A DNA stretch of 64,000 nucleotides from Pontederia crassipes. Its lineage: Eukaryota > Streptophyta > Magnoliopsida > Commelinales > Pontederiaceae. The notes below the pieces were generated by a model. That model had not been told where the DNA came from, did not search any database, and saw nothing but the letters and a program-made list of their open reading frames with translations. Within the stretch, counting starts at the first letter, position 1. Every line of letters starts with the position of its first letter. This document shows positions 26,829 to 39,981 of the stretch, in pieces. Where the stretch lies: the NCBI GenBank assembly GCA_030549335.1, contig CM060188.1, forward strand, positions 2,418,001 to 2,482,000, written 5' to 3'. The position numbers were made by a program, and so were the translations under genes.

Positions 26829-29800
26829 TGATGCAAGTCATGTTCAACTGTTTTCTTCTAAAACTTGGCTTGATATCCTGTCTTGTTTATGTCCAGATCC
26901 TGATGATGATGATGGAGGTCATTTATTTACAACATAAAAAATGATGGTTTCTACTGCACAATGAGCTTCAGAAATAATGTACTCTGAGGTTGATATTTCT
27001 CAACTATGGCAAACTGATTGGTTTCATGCGGAATACAATCATTACTAATGCTTCATGGAAACTATATTACATGTACACACAACAACAACAACAACAAAGT
27101 CTTATCCCACTAGGTGGGGTCGGCTACATGGATCATACGACGCCATTCCGTTCTATTCGTTGATTCATGTTCATGAGATTCGACAGGGTTTTACGCTGGC
27201 TGTCGGGGCCTAACACAACCCTCCTTCTTTGTCCGGGCTTGGGACCTATATTACATGTACACACGCTGAAATAAAAGTGGATTTGCCCGTTGGTTGGCAT
27301 CTCCTTCAGTAATGTCTTATATTTGACTTCATTCTAGTGCGTTCCGATTTCTTGTTATCCATTCATGTTCTCTTGTGATCAATTGTCTGCACGGCATGAA
27401 TTGGTGAACAATTGTCTCTGCTTCCCATAGATCTATAAACAATTTCTGCTGCCCAAGGAGAGGCTACATCCTACTGCGAGTTAGTCACTTGTCTACTTTT
27501 TTTTGTTGAATGATACTTGGCTTACTATGTATACATGTACATACATACCCATATACATATATATGGTCCATGCTTACAAGTTCCTCAATGGAGAGAAGTA
27601 CTCTGCTCCTTTTTTCTTGGTTCCAGTCTTGACAAAACTGGGCGTGCCTATTAACATGGTATCCTTTTAGCAGGTTGTGCTTTATCGTTATACCCAGGGA
27701 ATGCTTAGTTGAACTACCAGACTAGAGGAAGGAAGAAAAAAGATGCGGCCTGTAATACTGATTAGATGGAGAACTGGTAATGAAACGAACCAGCCTGCCT
27801 TTTTCTTTAATCAACGTCCATGCTGTTGATGTACAACTCCAAACTGCAAACGGTGCATAGGCCTTGAGGGAAGAAAAAGGCAAAGAAAGATGTCACCCAC
27901 AAACAATGTTCTTTACCAGTGATCGTATCTTTATTGATCTTGGAAACTAGAAACATCCCTCTGACAGATATCTACCACCGAATATAATCCAAGAAGTTCA
28001 CATTAAAATCATGTGAAAAATGCCATTTGCGACAGAAAAAAGTTCATTAGAAATGTCTGGATGAGTTTTCTCAGTCGAAATTGTACGAATAAATATGTAG
28101 CTGTACCTTAGGATTTGTATAAGGTAATATAATCCAGTTTCTTTAAAGATTTTCTTTTACATGGCATCTTATAAATCAAAACTTGGAGCTCAAGTTTTGG
28201 GTTACATTTGGAGAATTAGGTTCCTCAAGATTTTACAGGAGTCCCAGCTTTGCGTCTTCTCTGTGATCTCTTCCTGTGGCTACTTCATCACACAAAGTCA
28301 TCATTTGTTGGTGACTCGTCTCTTTTGACCTCTGCTTTATTCCCTTCCATTAAGAGAAAACTCGTGGAACCAGTTGCCAATCTCCAATAATTATGTCCCC
28401 AAACCAGTTCAAACTTCTTAGCCATGGGGGGTTGGTGGCTAATGGCAATGGCAATGTGTGTGCACAAAAGTCCCGTTTGCGAAAGGTCTACTACTCTGCA
28501 TGACAAATTGGCTCTGCCTTCAACTTCCACTCTGTTCAGTCCCTGTCTCATGACATTTTGAGATTCCTTCTCTGTCTCTCTGTTTGACATTCGAGCTCTT
28601 CTTTCTTTTTCTTTCTTTCTTTCACCTTTTGTTCACTTCTTGACATGTTAATATGAATATGTTCAATCAATTAGAAACTCCAACAAAGAAGCGGATATAG
28701 TTGAAACTCAAGAAGCCTACTTGCCATAAAAAAATATGAAAACCGAACTGGTCATGGCAGATGGAACCCAAAAGAAGAAGATAAAAGAAAGTGGCAAAAA
28801 AATTTTTTTTTGATGGATGGGAAGGAAAAAAAAAACAAAAAGTGGCTAATCATGGCGTGGGATTATTCTTCAGTCAATTCCACCCTCCACCAATCCGCTG
28901 CTTATACAGCTCAGATTAGGATGCATTCACCTTTTAGGTGAAGGACTCTAACTAGGGACTACAAAATGTTGATGACATTTATATAAAGGAAAAAAAAAGT
29001 TCAATCTCCAGGAAGGCGAAGACTGCCAAAGGAGCTTTGTCCGTTGCTAAAAGACAAGAAGATAACTGAGCTAATCAGAGTTGTTAGAAAATTGTGCATG
29101 TCCCTAGAACAAGTGGTGGATAGTTAATTAATTAAGATTGAGTGTCACCTGTGCAATTGAATTAACCATTGTTCTTCGAGCCCTGGTAGGACTTTGGCGG
29201 TGAAGAGGGGACACCAGCAGAGGAAGGACGCATTAATGACACCTAATAACAAGAAAAAAAAAAGATATAAGATAATTTGTCAAGATACATGCAAGTTGTC
29301 AGATTTCACACATCCGTGTGTGCGTCTGTGTGTATGAGAGAGAGAGAGATGAGCCAACCAACCCCTCAACGATATCTGCTACTTCCAGTAGCAGTTTCAT
29401 GCATGAAGCAGTTAAAATTGTTTTCTTCCGGTCATCAGTCAGCCTTGTTTGGCCATAACTTTCATGAACAATCACTTCCACCATCTCGTGGCGCTCTCTC
29501 TCTCTCTCTCTCACGCGCGCACACAGTCAGTCTCTCCTTCGGGACACGACCAAGGGGAAGACGATGGATGGAGGGGGTCAAATCACATGAAATTATGATA
29601 AGATCATGATAATACAATAAAGTAACAGAATTGAGTCAGTGGTTACACAGTTAAACTTGTTGTCCACAGTTTTGACCACCAAAGTAAGATATTATCAATT
29701 AGAAGATGATTGAGTTTTAGTATCTTACAACTGTAACAACTCTCTCTCTCTCCCCCCACACTCCATGCATGCATGCATGCACTCCCTAATAGTAATAGTG

Positions 29801-31059
29801 CACTATGTAATTAATTGTACGTGCTAACTACAAGAAGAAGGGTCGAGTTTGCTGGCTACAGTGTCCCTGTCCTACTCCTTGAGGCGTGCACACAAAATAA
29901 TAAGGGAGAGGAGGAGAACATTAGTTAGAATAGGAAGATAGATATCTTATGAGAGACATCCGTAGGGATGACAAGATTCTGGAGATCTTATTCCCACCAC
30001 TCCAAGCAAATGAAAAGAACTGCCAGCCATGCAGCACAGCACACAACTCAAGGAAGCGACAAAGAAAGAAGCTTTACAATCCAGTGGATTAATAAAATAA
30101 TATTCCTAATTCATAAATTAGGTTGACAAATCAGCTTGTTGATATTGATCGTGAGGAGAGTTTTACTATTTAAGAGTACATTTTTGTTTTGGGAATTATG
30201 AACTTGGCTCTGTTGTAGTGATCTTGGATGCTGGACATCGAGCTAGTGGATACCCAATTTTTTTTCAAAGCATAATAATATTAACCGAGAAAGAAGAAAA
30301 AAAAAACTTCAACCTTTTAACACATTCAAATCAATTGAATTTATCTGATTGGTCATCAGTGTATATTGTTGTTGTAGGCCCTTGCTTTTGCCCAGCTCTT
30401 GCCAAGCATAAAGATTTTTCTTTCTAGTTTTCTTCCACCACAGACACAAATGTTTTCTAATGTAATATTTACTGCCGAATAAGTGACTCTTTTGCCATGC
30501 ACCTTCTAAATATGCACTAAGAGATTTAAATTTAACTCTCACCAATTATATAAACAAATCAAATGTATAAAATGATCGTTTTTTTTTCCTGCAAACTAAT
30601 AAGCTCAAGTGTTTTAATTAACCAAGGTCGGCCAAACCTGAAAATTAGCATACGTACTTAAGTCAAATTAAAGTTTATTTTGATAATTAAAATACGTGCT
30701 TGCAATTTTTTTTTATTGAAAACGTATTAAATTGTCAAGATTGTATGATGTGTAGGAAATACTTCCTTTAACAAGTACTGAATTTTCTTTTCACACCATA
30801 TATAACACACGCAGAAGGATGGTTGGAGTATATACATTTCCTCTACGCATGCTTACATATCTTGTAATTTTCTATTTATTATTTTTCATCGTCGAAACTC
30901 TTATTAAATAAAGATAAAAGTTAATACGGTCAATTAAATTTACAGGTTCAAATTGAAATTTTGATCGGCGTTGTTCGTTTCGAACTGAATTAATGAGGGC
31001 TCACACTTCTGTACGTACTAAGATTGTTAACAAGAAAGTCTTACGAAAGTTATAAACCT
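26829..31059. other. intergenic; one SINE, otherwise no gene seen
   Basis: Starts with the 3' UTR region of the S28 peptidase gene. Contains the Au SINE at 27081-27245, CT- and GA-rich patches at 29330-29350 and 29496-29512, and a (GCAT)n run at 29764-29782. A 100-codon minus-strand ORF at 28288-28590 has no family resemblance. I checked by eye for the common conserved plant microRNAs and found none. Confidence 0.5.
27081..27245 (-). mobile_element. Au SINE with perfect 19-bp target-site duplication
   Basis: Minus-strand Au SINE: on the plus strand it begins with the reversed tail (ACAACAACAACAAAG), then CTTATCCCACTAGGTGGGGT, and ends at CCGGGCTTGGGAC. It is flanked by CTATATTACATGTACACAC at 27062-27080 and 27246-27264. 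The perfect, long TSD implies a fairly recent insertion. It lies just downstream of the S28 peptidase gene. Confidence 0.95.
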
Positions 31060-31069
31060 AATAAAGACA

Positions 31070-32150
31070 AGGTAAATTACGTCAAATCCTCTCGAACTTT
31101 GACATTTGCTCAGCGATATCCTTCAACTTCACTTTGTAATACGAATGTCCTTCGTCTTATAATTTGTTTCACGGAATGCTCTTTCGACCGCGAATACCCA
31201 ATTTCTCGAACATTCGATTGACGTGACATTTAATTTTTTTAAAAATATATGAAATATTAAAAAATAGAAAAAAGGGACACTCTCCCTCCCTCTCCCTCCG
31301 CCGGCACCGGAGAGGTGCCTAGAGGGGAGGCCACCTCCCACCTTCCCCTCTCTTCTTCGGTGCGGATAATCTGAGGAGCTCCCGTCGGTACTGTAAGAAC
31401 GAACGCCGGTCATCCCTTGCCAATGCTGTCGTAGTACGTCCGGTTGGTTGTGACCATATCAATCACTCTTTTCCCGTCGCCGACTGCTGAGCGCCACGAT
31501 CGTCGACGCCGAGCTTCTCCTTCGCCGATGCCACCGTCGACGATGACAGCATAGATGGCTGACGGAACTCCGTTTCGATGAATGATAACCTCTCATTCCC
31601 ATCGCTACGACTCCATCCCACCACAAGGTCCCACAGCCTCCATCTTCGTGTCCTCCCCGTGGATGCGTTCTTCTTGCATCAACCCGACGACTGCAGCGCT
31701 GACCTTCGGCACTCATTGGAGGATGCAAAGGGGGGTGAGGCGACCCCCCTCTTTCTTTGTGTCAATGCACGCAGAGAAGGGGGGCGAGGCTCCCCACGTC
31801 CGACGTTGACGAGGCCCCCCTCCCTTCGGTGCCGGCAAGGCCGTCGGAGGTCGAGGGGAGGGATAGTGCCCCTACTCTTTTTTTACTTATTATATTATTT
31901 TTTATTATTATTTAATCATGCCACGTAAGAGAAAGAAAATGCCTAGTCAGATGGCTTCTTGCGTGGAAGAGAGAGAAAATGGCAACATGAACGCCACGTT
32001 GACGAGGTAATCGAGAGACGACAGATCATAGGTAAAAAGAGTATCAGGTGAAACAAATTAAAAGATGGAGGAAAGTCTTGTTATAAAGTGAAGTTGAAGG
32101 GTGTCACTAGGAAACAATCAAAGTTGAAGAGTATTTGATGTAATTTATCC
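31070..32150. mobile_element. Mutator-like non-autonomous element, long copy
   Basis: A 1081-bp element flanked by a perfect 10-bp TSD, AATAAAGACA, at 31060-31069 and 32151-32160. The ends are inverted repeats of roughly 100 bp (GGTAAATTACGTCAAAT..., TCGAACTTTGAC, CCTTCAACTTCACTTT, TAATTTGTTTCA on the left, matched in reverse on the right). Long inverted ends and 9-11-bp TSDs are typical of MULEs. The interior (about 31275-32010) is GC-rich, unlike the surrounding DNA, as in elements that captured gene fragments, but no protein family is recognisable in any frame. A shorter relative is at 42661-43128. Confidence 0.85.
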
Positions 32151-33368
32151 AATAAAGACATCAACATGTTAATAATGCCTTAAATTTTACTCTGATTGAA
32201 AAAAAAAATTGATTTACACCATGAAGTAAAAGATGTCCTCGCATTACTGTAGATATCCTATTTTGCAAAATTAATGCAAAATCCTAGTCGGTTCATAATT
32301 TTTATCATTTGTAAAAGGAGTGCCTATATATACTCCTTAGGAGTTCGAACAAAAAATAATTTCATTTGTAATCTCTTCTATTTTTATCCAATAAAATTTT
32401 GTCGTGCCTTAAAATTCTCAGTTTGTTCTTCGACGCATAATTTTTTTCATGCAAAAATTTTACAAACCGATATTAGAGCCATGTTTCATTGTTGATCCTC
32501 TAACAGACGTAGAGATGACATCGTACATTGTGAAGAAGAATATCAATTTGAAAGACATCTACAACTATTACAAATAACATGATCACTCGTGAAAAAAATG
32601 CTCTAAGAAAAAGAAGAAGGCCACAGTTGTTACAGTAGTACACTAGGATAGTGAATCTGAAGATGACGATTTGGCTCTCATGGTACCTGATCAAAGATAT
32701 TTAGAGGGGAGTTAAATTCTGAATTCAGTATGTTTTCATCATATGACTTCGCATAAATAGTGATTCTCAACTTATCAAAAAATTGATGGCAAAAACATCA
32801 TCATGAGAAATAATACAATCTGTAAAATTACTAGAATCAACTTAATTCAGATCAAAACTCATGACAATCGGGTGAGAAGATCGATAGAGATTTGTCATGT
32901 CATGTAACTGAAGAAAAAATTGATATTATTAGAAATTATGGACTCTAGAGGATGTCGAATATTTGATGTCGTAGGTGATATTCTTACGATCACCAAGGGT
33001 GATGTTGAAGTTATGAAAGGAATCACACAAAAGTTCTTGTACATACTATAATGCACAATAATTCATATTGTGATTGTAGTAATTAGTTCATCTAATCAGA
33101 ATAAAAAGCATCCAAATTCTTGATTTAGACATATGAGTCAAAACAGAATGAATATCCTTAGCAAAGACAATTTTCTAGGTAGTTAGAAATATCCAAAATT
33201 GAATTTCGATAAGCATTGCATTTTTTGGCAAGCAAAAATGGCTTCAATTCACCAAAGTAGTGCATAAGACGAAGACGACTCTTGATTATATCCACGCTAA
33301 TTGTTTGAGCTCTTCTTATGTTTCCACCTCTGGAAGGTTCCAAATACTTCCTATGATAGATGATTATA

Positions 33369-33590
33369 GCTGCGTTTGGCATAGCTTTTTGCCACGGAGC
33401 TTTTTAAAAAGCTCACTTGCTTTTAATCATTTGATGTTTGGTAAAAGTTATTGTAGTTACTTTTTCTCAAAAAAAATCTATACGCCACAACCAACAGTTT
33501 ACTTTTTTTCACAAATGGCTCCCTTCTCCTTTTGCTGAAAGCAAGCTTTTTCTCAATTTTGCTTTCTCAAAGAGCACATCCAAACGAAGC
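33369..33590. mobile_element. MITE inserted in the Copia fossil
   Basis: A 222-bp segment with inverted ends, GCTGCGTTTGG on the left and CCAAACGAAGC on the right, interrupting the integrase region of the Copia fossil. GC(N)CGTTTGG-type ends are common in small hAT or PIF/Harbinger MITEs. I could not see a TSD, so the superfamily is open. Confidence 0.65.
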
Positions 33591-34476
33591 CTATTTAAGG
33601 ATGATATAAGTATTCATGACGAAAGTACAAAAGTGAGGCAAAGCCGAAGATTTGGGTGGAGAATCAAACATCGAGAAATGTGAAATATTGGTTAGTTCAT
33701 CAAGGATGAAGATATTGACAGACATTGTACCGTAAGGGATACGTCATAGCAGAATGGTATAGCAGAACATGAATAAAACACTTTTGGAGAGGGCACAATG
33801 CATACTCTCAAATTCTGATCCGAACAAGTCATTCTGGACTAAGGCTATAGAATAGCATGCTATTTGGTGAATCGTGATCAATCTCAAGACTCCTATTGAA
33901 CTAATGATCAGAAAATCTCGTTGAATACTAATATGAAAGCCTTTTTTTATTGTCAAGCATATTATCATGTCAGTGAAGAAAAGTTAAAATCAAGGGGCAA
34001 AAAATAAGTCTTTGTGGGATATAACACAAGTGTAAAAGGATACATAATCTGATATCCTTTAGAGCATAATGTTATTCACAATAGAAACATATTCCTTGAT
34101 GAGACATGCTATAGTAGAAAACAGATGTGACTGACTCAATAGATGAGAGTCTCAACAAATATGTAGAGTTTGAATTAACTCATGTTTAGAATGACGCAGA
34201 AGGATCGCATCAGGATAAGAAAGCAAACCTAGAGAGCAACCAGAAGAAGCAACTTCAAGTTTAACTGCCGAACGTACTCACAGACAAGTAGATCCTCCCA
34301 AGTGATATGACTTTAATGACATTGTTGCATATGCACTCCAAGTAAGTAGATAAAGAGTTGGAGTTGCTAGAGTTATCGATATATAAGAATGCTATTACAT
34401 GTGACGAATTACGACAATGGGTAAAGAGATAATTTCTTCACTCACAAGTCAAGTTAGAAAAAATAAAAAGATCGCC

Positions 34477-34823
34477 CACTATAAGAAAAATCGACGTTCA
34501 GAAATTTTAAAGAATCCATCGGAAAATGAAGTTTCTAATAAATTTTCTGATGGATACAATCCGTCGGAAGAATGCTCATCGTAAACTCTTTTCCGACGGG
34601 CAAGAGATATCTATCGAAAAATAAAATAAAATAAAATAATAATAATTTTGACATTCCAAATCATAGGAAAATAAATAATAATATATTAAATTCATAATTT
34701 ATTTTTTTATTTCTGACGGTTCTAATCGTTAGAAATTCTGACTGATTGTTATCCATCGCAAATTGCGAAGGATTTCTTTCAGTCGAAAATTATTCATTGA
34801 AAAATCTCAATTTTTTTGTAGTG
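34477..34823. mobile_element. miniature CACTA (EnSpm) element inserted in the Copia fossil
   Basis: A 347-bp element starting CACTATAAGAAAAATCGACG and ending TTTTTTTGTAGTG, with a 3-bp TSD (GCC at 34474-34476 and 34824-34826). CACTA ends and 3-bp TSDs define the superfamily. Internally it has sub-terminal repeats around (C)CGTCGGAA / TTCCGACGG, a usual transposase-binding arrangement, and no ORF. Confidence 0.88.
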
Positions 34824-35463
34824 GCCATATGCAAGTGATTTTTGAAAAAAGAATGAAAGTCTAGAAGTTGAAAGCATCAGCTACAAAGCATGTTTCATTG
34901 CAAGAAGCTACAGTAAAAAAAGAGCGAGTATAGTACAACGCGATTTTCTCTCATGGTAAGGCACAATTCCATTTGGATGCTACTTGCCTTTATAGAACAT
35001 CATAAGCTTGAGCAATTAGAAATTAAGACAATATTTCTACATGAAAAATTTGAAGAAATCCTCACGAGTGAGCTAAAATTTTTTTCTATTCCAAATAAAG
35101 AAGATCAAGTGAAGTAATCTTCCAAACAATGGTACAATAGGGGCAGTAGTTTCTATTTTTAGAGATTAATGCAAAATTTTAGTCGATCTGTAATTCATAT
35201 CACATGTAAAGAAAGTATCTATATAAATTTTTTAAGGGTTCAATAAAAAAATAAATTGATTTGTAAATTATTTTCTATTTTCATTTAATAAAAATTTGTA
35301 TTGCCTTAAGTTCTTTATGCGTTCATCCGTGCATAATTTCACTGTTAAAGAAATCCTAACACGTGATATGTAAAACTATTTTCCTATCAAACGACCTAAT
35401 AATATTTGTAAACAGAACCGGAGGCGAAGAAATATTCCTAACATAAACTTTATTCAGATAAAT

Positions 35464-35466
<3 letters not shown>

Positions 35467-35519
<53 letters not shown>
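35467..35519. repeat. (AT)n microsatellite
   Basis: About 26 uninterrupted AT units just downstream of the Copia fossil. Confidence 0.95.
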
Positions 35520-35525
<6 letters not shown>

Positions 35526-36655
35526 TGATCAAAACTTGAGATTGTATAATGCATGCATCCATCCACTTCTTTGGGATATACGGGAGGATGCTACACGCTT
35601 TAATTTGGCATTCTTTTCTTTCTTTGCTTCTAGAAAGCCTCCTTTTTTCTTGTGCATTGATTATCCACTTTGATCAAATAATGCAGAATCCGAATCTCAA
35701 TATGAAAACTAAGATCCTCATGTCGGGACAAATCTAGTACGATTGTTGACAACGATTAACAAGTTTATATATCGCCAAACCTAAAGTTGTAATATCATTT
35801 TCCTTTGTCAGAACAATTTTATTTTACTTTTTCAACCTTGTTTTTCGATTGTCACTTTATTAGTTGAGAAGCTACGACGATTGTCTAACTCATATAGCAT
35901 AAGGATCGCACTGATCATCATTGAGCTCGATTAATTTGATATCACATTAGGAAGCATGCTTAACTACGACGGATAAAATTCTCAGCGAAAATTTTTTACA
36001 TTCAAAGTGGTAAGGAGATGCTATCCACTCTATCTTAACTTCGGTTGGTTATTTTATTTTAATTTTTAACTCTAATTAGTAACAAGCTTTTAATGATGCA
36101 TAAAAAAAATACTAGAAATATAGGGATAAAGAAATTTAACTATCGAATATCGATCATGAATTAATTTATGGCAATTATTAGTATCGTTGACAGCTCACGG
36201 TGAAATATTAATTGGCGAAACTACATGAGTATTAATGTGTGAGTACATTATGTTATTATTACTATATACTCAATTTTATTTGGTCATTTAATTATCTTTG
36301 CTCCTGGCTGGCACTATATTAAATGAATGGTACTCAAATTCATTATTTTATTTTGAATAAACTCTTTGAATTATTGTCAACATCTGACCAATTCAATGCT
36401 CCAAGTGAAAGAGTGAAAACATTGTTCTTAAAATCAAATTCAAAAATTGAATTCAATGCGCATAGAATTTTTGCTAACAATTTGGCGTGGGATTTTTCCC
36501 TTTTGCAAATATTTATCCCATGTTTTTTGGACATTTTTTGAATTAAAATGTCTTATCAGTTTTTAAGTAATTTTTTCGAGGCCTTATATTTTTATAAATT
36601 TTTATATTTATAACAAGGGATTGAAAAATATTAAGAGGTGCATGATTTCATCAAC

Positions 36656-36658
<3 letters not shown>

Positions 36659-36697
<39 letters not shown>
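36659..36697. repeat. (AT)n microsatellite
   Basis: About 19 AT units followed by TTTATTTATT in intergenic DNA. Confidence 0.95.
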
Positions 36698-36700
<3 letters not shown>

Positions 36701-36982
36701 TTATTTATCAGGTATATGAATGAAAATCAAACGCAAAAACCTCTTAATTAATTCAAGATTAATAGAGGTGAAAACTAAGCTCAAGACCTCTGAATTCAAT
36801 AATAGAGAAACCCTCGTTCCAACGCCTATTATATTATTTCTGACTTGTACAAGCTTTCCACCTATTTAATCACATATTCTTTGTATATATAATTACATAT
36901 ATGATATAACATATAGAGTTTAAGTAATATACAACCATAAGTGAATATATGACTTATACAAGTAATATTATATATGTGATAA

Positions 36983-36988
<6 letters not shown>

Positions 36989-37052
<64 letters not shown>
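36989..37052. repeat. (TA)n microsatellite
   Basis: About 32 uninterrupted TA units, one of the longest dinucleotide runs in the window. Confidence 0.95.
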
Positions 37053-37054
<2 letters not shown>

Positions 37055-37245
37055 AAACGAAAGGTTCCTTATAAGGACATGAACCCATGTTTGAAGTATT
37101 CAAAATATAATACTATTTTATACATTTAATTATGTAAGTCTTCATTGGCTTCTATGAAGATTTTTCTAAAAATAAATAATAAAAACCACTGAGGTCCTTC
37201 TTGAATTTAATTAGAAAAAGTAAGATTTTTTGTGTCCATTTTTAG

Positions 37246-37246
<1 letters not shown>

Positions 37247-37312
<66 letters not shown>
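37247..37312. repeat. (TTA)n microsatellite
   Basis: About 22 TTA units followed by AACAACAAC. Confidence 0.95.
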
Positions 37313-37314
<2 letters not shown>

Positions 37315-39583
37315 AACAACAAACCATTATTCGCATTGTTCTCACTTCTCCCCTTCGTTGTAAAAAAAAAGAAAGAAAGAAACATGTGAGAATTATGAGC
37401 CCGCTTTTACTCGTTCTCTCTCCCATGCACTCTGCACTGATCATTAATTATGGATCGTTCACCCGAAGAATAAATGCTTTGATTTGTCTTTGCGCTGAGA
37501 TTAATAAATTCGTCTATATTAAATATAAAATATACTACTAAAATTTTAAAGTTATTAAATTAGAAATCGATAATGTGATAGGAAAGTATGAAATTTTATT
37601 ATAAAAATATTATATTTATAATAAAAAAATTGATAATATATGAATTAATTACATAGATAAAAATTGTAAATAAAAACGGGCTTCATAGGTCAACAATATT
37701 TTTGGGTGCGGTCCTAATTTTAACGAATAGATTTTAAGATCCGAGCTTAGATTTTTTTTTTCAATTCAATTCTTTCGAATCGAATAAATTTTTCGAGTCG
37801 GTCTAATTTTTTCTACACCTCTATTAAATGGATTCTGCCTATTGTTTTACTGGGTCAATAAGTTTCAATATAATTAATTCTGTAATTGAGAATGGACGTA
37901 CGCACATGCATGGCTGCAAAATTTAATGAGCTCATTAATTTTTTTTAAAACATCTGTGCGCGTATAATCTGAACAATGCCAAATAGCAAATAATATCTTA
38001 AGGAAAAAAAAAGAGCAAATGGTTCGTGCTTTGATCCTTCTTTTTGTTTTTTGTCTTTTTATTTTTATTAATAATAATAATAATTATTATTATTATTATT
38101 ATTTCAAGGTTTATGTCCATATGCAAATCGTCCATTACATAAATAGGCCACCACTTGCATATCATCATCTTCATTTAATTATCCTACATGGTTCTAGAAA
38201 CTTCCACTAGTATAAATTTAATAAGGTCACCCATACAAGTTATATATAGTTGCAAAATACATTCGTAATATAACAATCACAATATAAGTATTTCATATAG
38301 GAACATCAATCATCAATAACATACCATGCAACATTTGGACGATCGTCAATGAACGATTAATAATGAGTTATAGGAAATACATCAATTATCCGTAATTCAT
38401 TATTTATTGCCAATTAAATCAACGATCCATTATCAATTGGTCCTATTCAATTGCGGTCCCCAAAGGTAAAGTTGTCAATCATTAGCTATATTGTGATTAG
38501 TAATGAAATTGGTAATATTCCATTTCATTAGTTGGCATCACTTATCAAAATTGATTAATAATTTTTTTAAATTATTCATCGGTCACCTTTATAATTTATC
38601 CTTAATAGAAGTTATCATATTATAACTTTTATTAACTTGTTAATGTGGAGAGGTAATCAATGATTGAATACCTGCTAGAAATTATCAATATATAGACCAT
38701 AAATGCTTCAATTTAAAGAAATATCGCTTATTAAGAGTAAATCATAATGTGGCCACATCTATCCATCATTACACATCATGAGTCCATATCAATGACATTC
38801 ATATCATGACTCAATAGCTCCACCATATCTAGATCCTTGATATTCATGGCATATGGGTGGTGAGGTTACAATTGTAGTTTCACTATGAGTCGATAACAAT
38901 TGATCAAGCCTATCCCAATTAATAATAATTCAACCCATAGATAATTCACCATCACGATGATATGTGACCTTCATTTTTTTTATCTTATTTACCATAATGT
39001 CGATAATTTTATTTATTCATGATGCATGTGTTGTCCTGCACATATTAGTTCATTTTATCATTGTGTAAATGAGAAATCATAACATATATGCATAAGGCGG
39101 TGCATAAGAAATTTAGCATGCCATATCTTTATAGGTGCACAACCAACATGATAGCATGGGAGTTATCAAAAGCATGTAAACAATTTAAATGCATAGCAAT
39201 AGCAATCATGAATGAATACACTATGTAATCAAGATGTATAAAAGAAATATTTCATTCAAGGGCAGTGACAAGGGTGTCATAATAGGTTACTTTTCATTGT
39301 ATGTCGTGAACCCTGATTGAAGGGGCATGAAGTGACCCTTGTATCTTTCGCACAACCAACTCGGGCATGAATTACACTAGAAGTCACAAAAAATGTTCAT
39401 GAGTCATAAACTCTTCTTTTTTTTAGTGTGAATCAAGATTGTTGATATGCCGACAAAAACCTACGTGAACTTAGCTCGAGTTGACGTGAATCCTAGTTGG
39501 GTATTCGGGCCAATGCAATTGAGAACTTAAGTCGAGTCGTTGCAATCCACTTACATCCACTATAATCATATTGGAATTCATCT

Positions 39584-39981
39584 TAGGGATGGCAAAAATC
39601 TCCGAGGGTCGGGGATCCCCAATCTCTAATCGGAGTTTTGGAATTTATGTCCTCGGCTTGCATGATCCTAATCCACAATATTAATATTAAATTAATGTTT
39701 TTTATAAAACCTATCATATTCAATTTTGAATATTGTACGATGAAATATTGTATTACATTGTTTTTTAACTAATTATATTTGGATGACTTAATATATATTT
39801 ACTATTTTAGTTTTCTTGTTGAAGTTATTACTTTATTAGCTTATAAAAGTTGATGGAGACCCATGATTCTCGCGAGAAATCGAGGACCGACAATGATTAA
39901 AAGTAAAGATATAGAACTAGTTTTTGCAAGCAAGAGCTATGTCTATATCCCCGCCTTGAACAAAAGCGGATTCCATCCCTA
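39584..39981. mobile_element. hAT-like MITE candidate
   Basis: Begins TAGGGATGGCAAAAATC and ends GGATTCCATCCCTA, an inverted pair typical of plant hAT MITEs, with GGGTCGGGGATCCCC next to the left end. The flanking 8 bases do not match well, so the TSD has decayed or my ends are off by a few bases. Confidence 0.55.

Larger units (their letters stand above)
32248..35361 (+). mobile_element. Copia LTR retrotransposon fossil
   Basis: An old, broken Ty1/Copia element. The left LTR is about 32248-32464 and the right LTR about 35145-35361. They share the phrases ATTAATGCAAAAT, CTATATA and GTGCCTTAA but have clearly diverged, so the insertion is ancient. A tRNA-Met-type primer site resembling GGTATCAGAGCC follows the left LTR, and a purine-rich tract precedes the right one. 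Recognisable parts, in Copia order, are the gag-pre-integrase region, integrase core and a piece of reverse transcriptase. The coding region is decayed with many breaks and cannot be functional. A MITE-like element (33369-33590) and a miniature CACTA element (34477-34823) are inserted in it. No TSD is visible. Confidence 0.85.

Noticed and set aside
28288-28590. 100-codon minus-strand ORF in intergenic DNA
   Set aside because: No recognisable domain, no visible promoter or splice context; chance ORF most likely.
31578-31928. 116-codon ORF in the MULE interior as a captured gene
   Set aside because: Arg/Pro/Leu-rich composition comes from GC-rich DNA; no family could be recognised, so I list no CDS.
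35467-37312. CRISPR-like or satellite array
   Set aside because: These are separate simple microsatellites (AT, TA, TTA) without spacers or a longer repeat unit.
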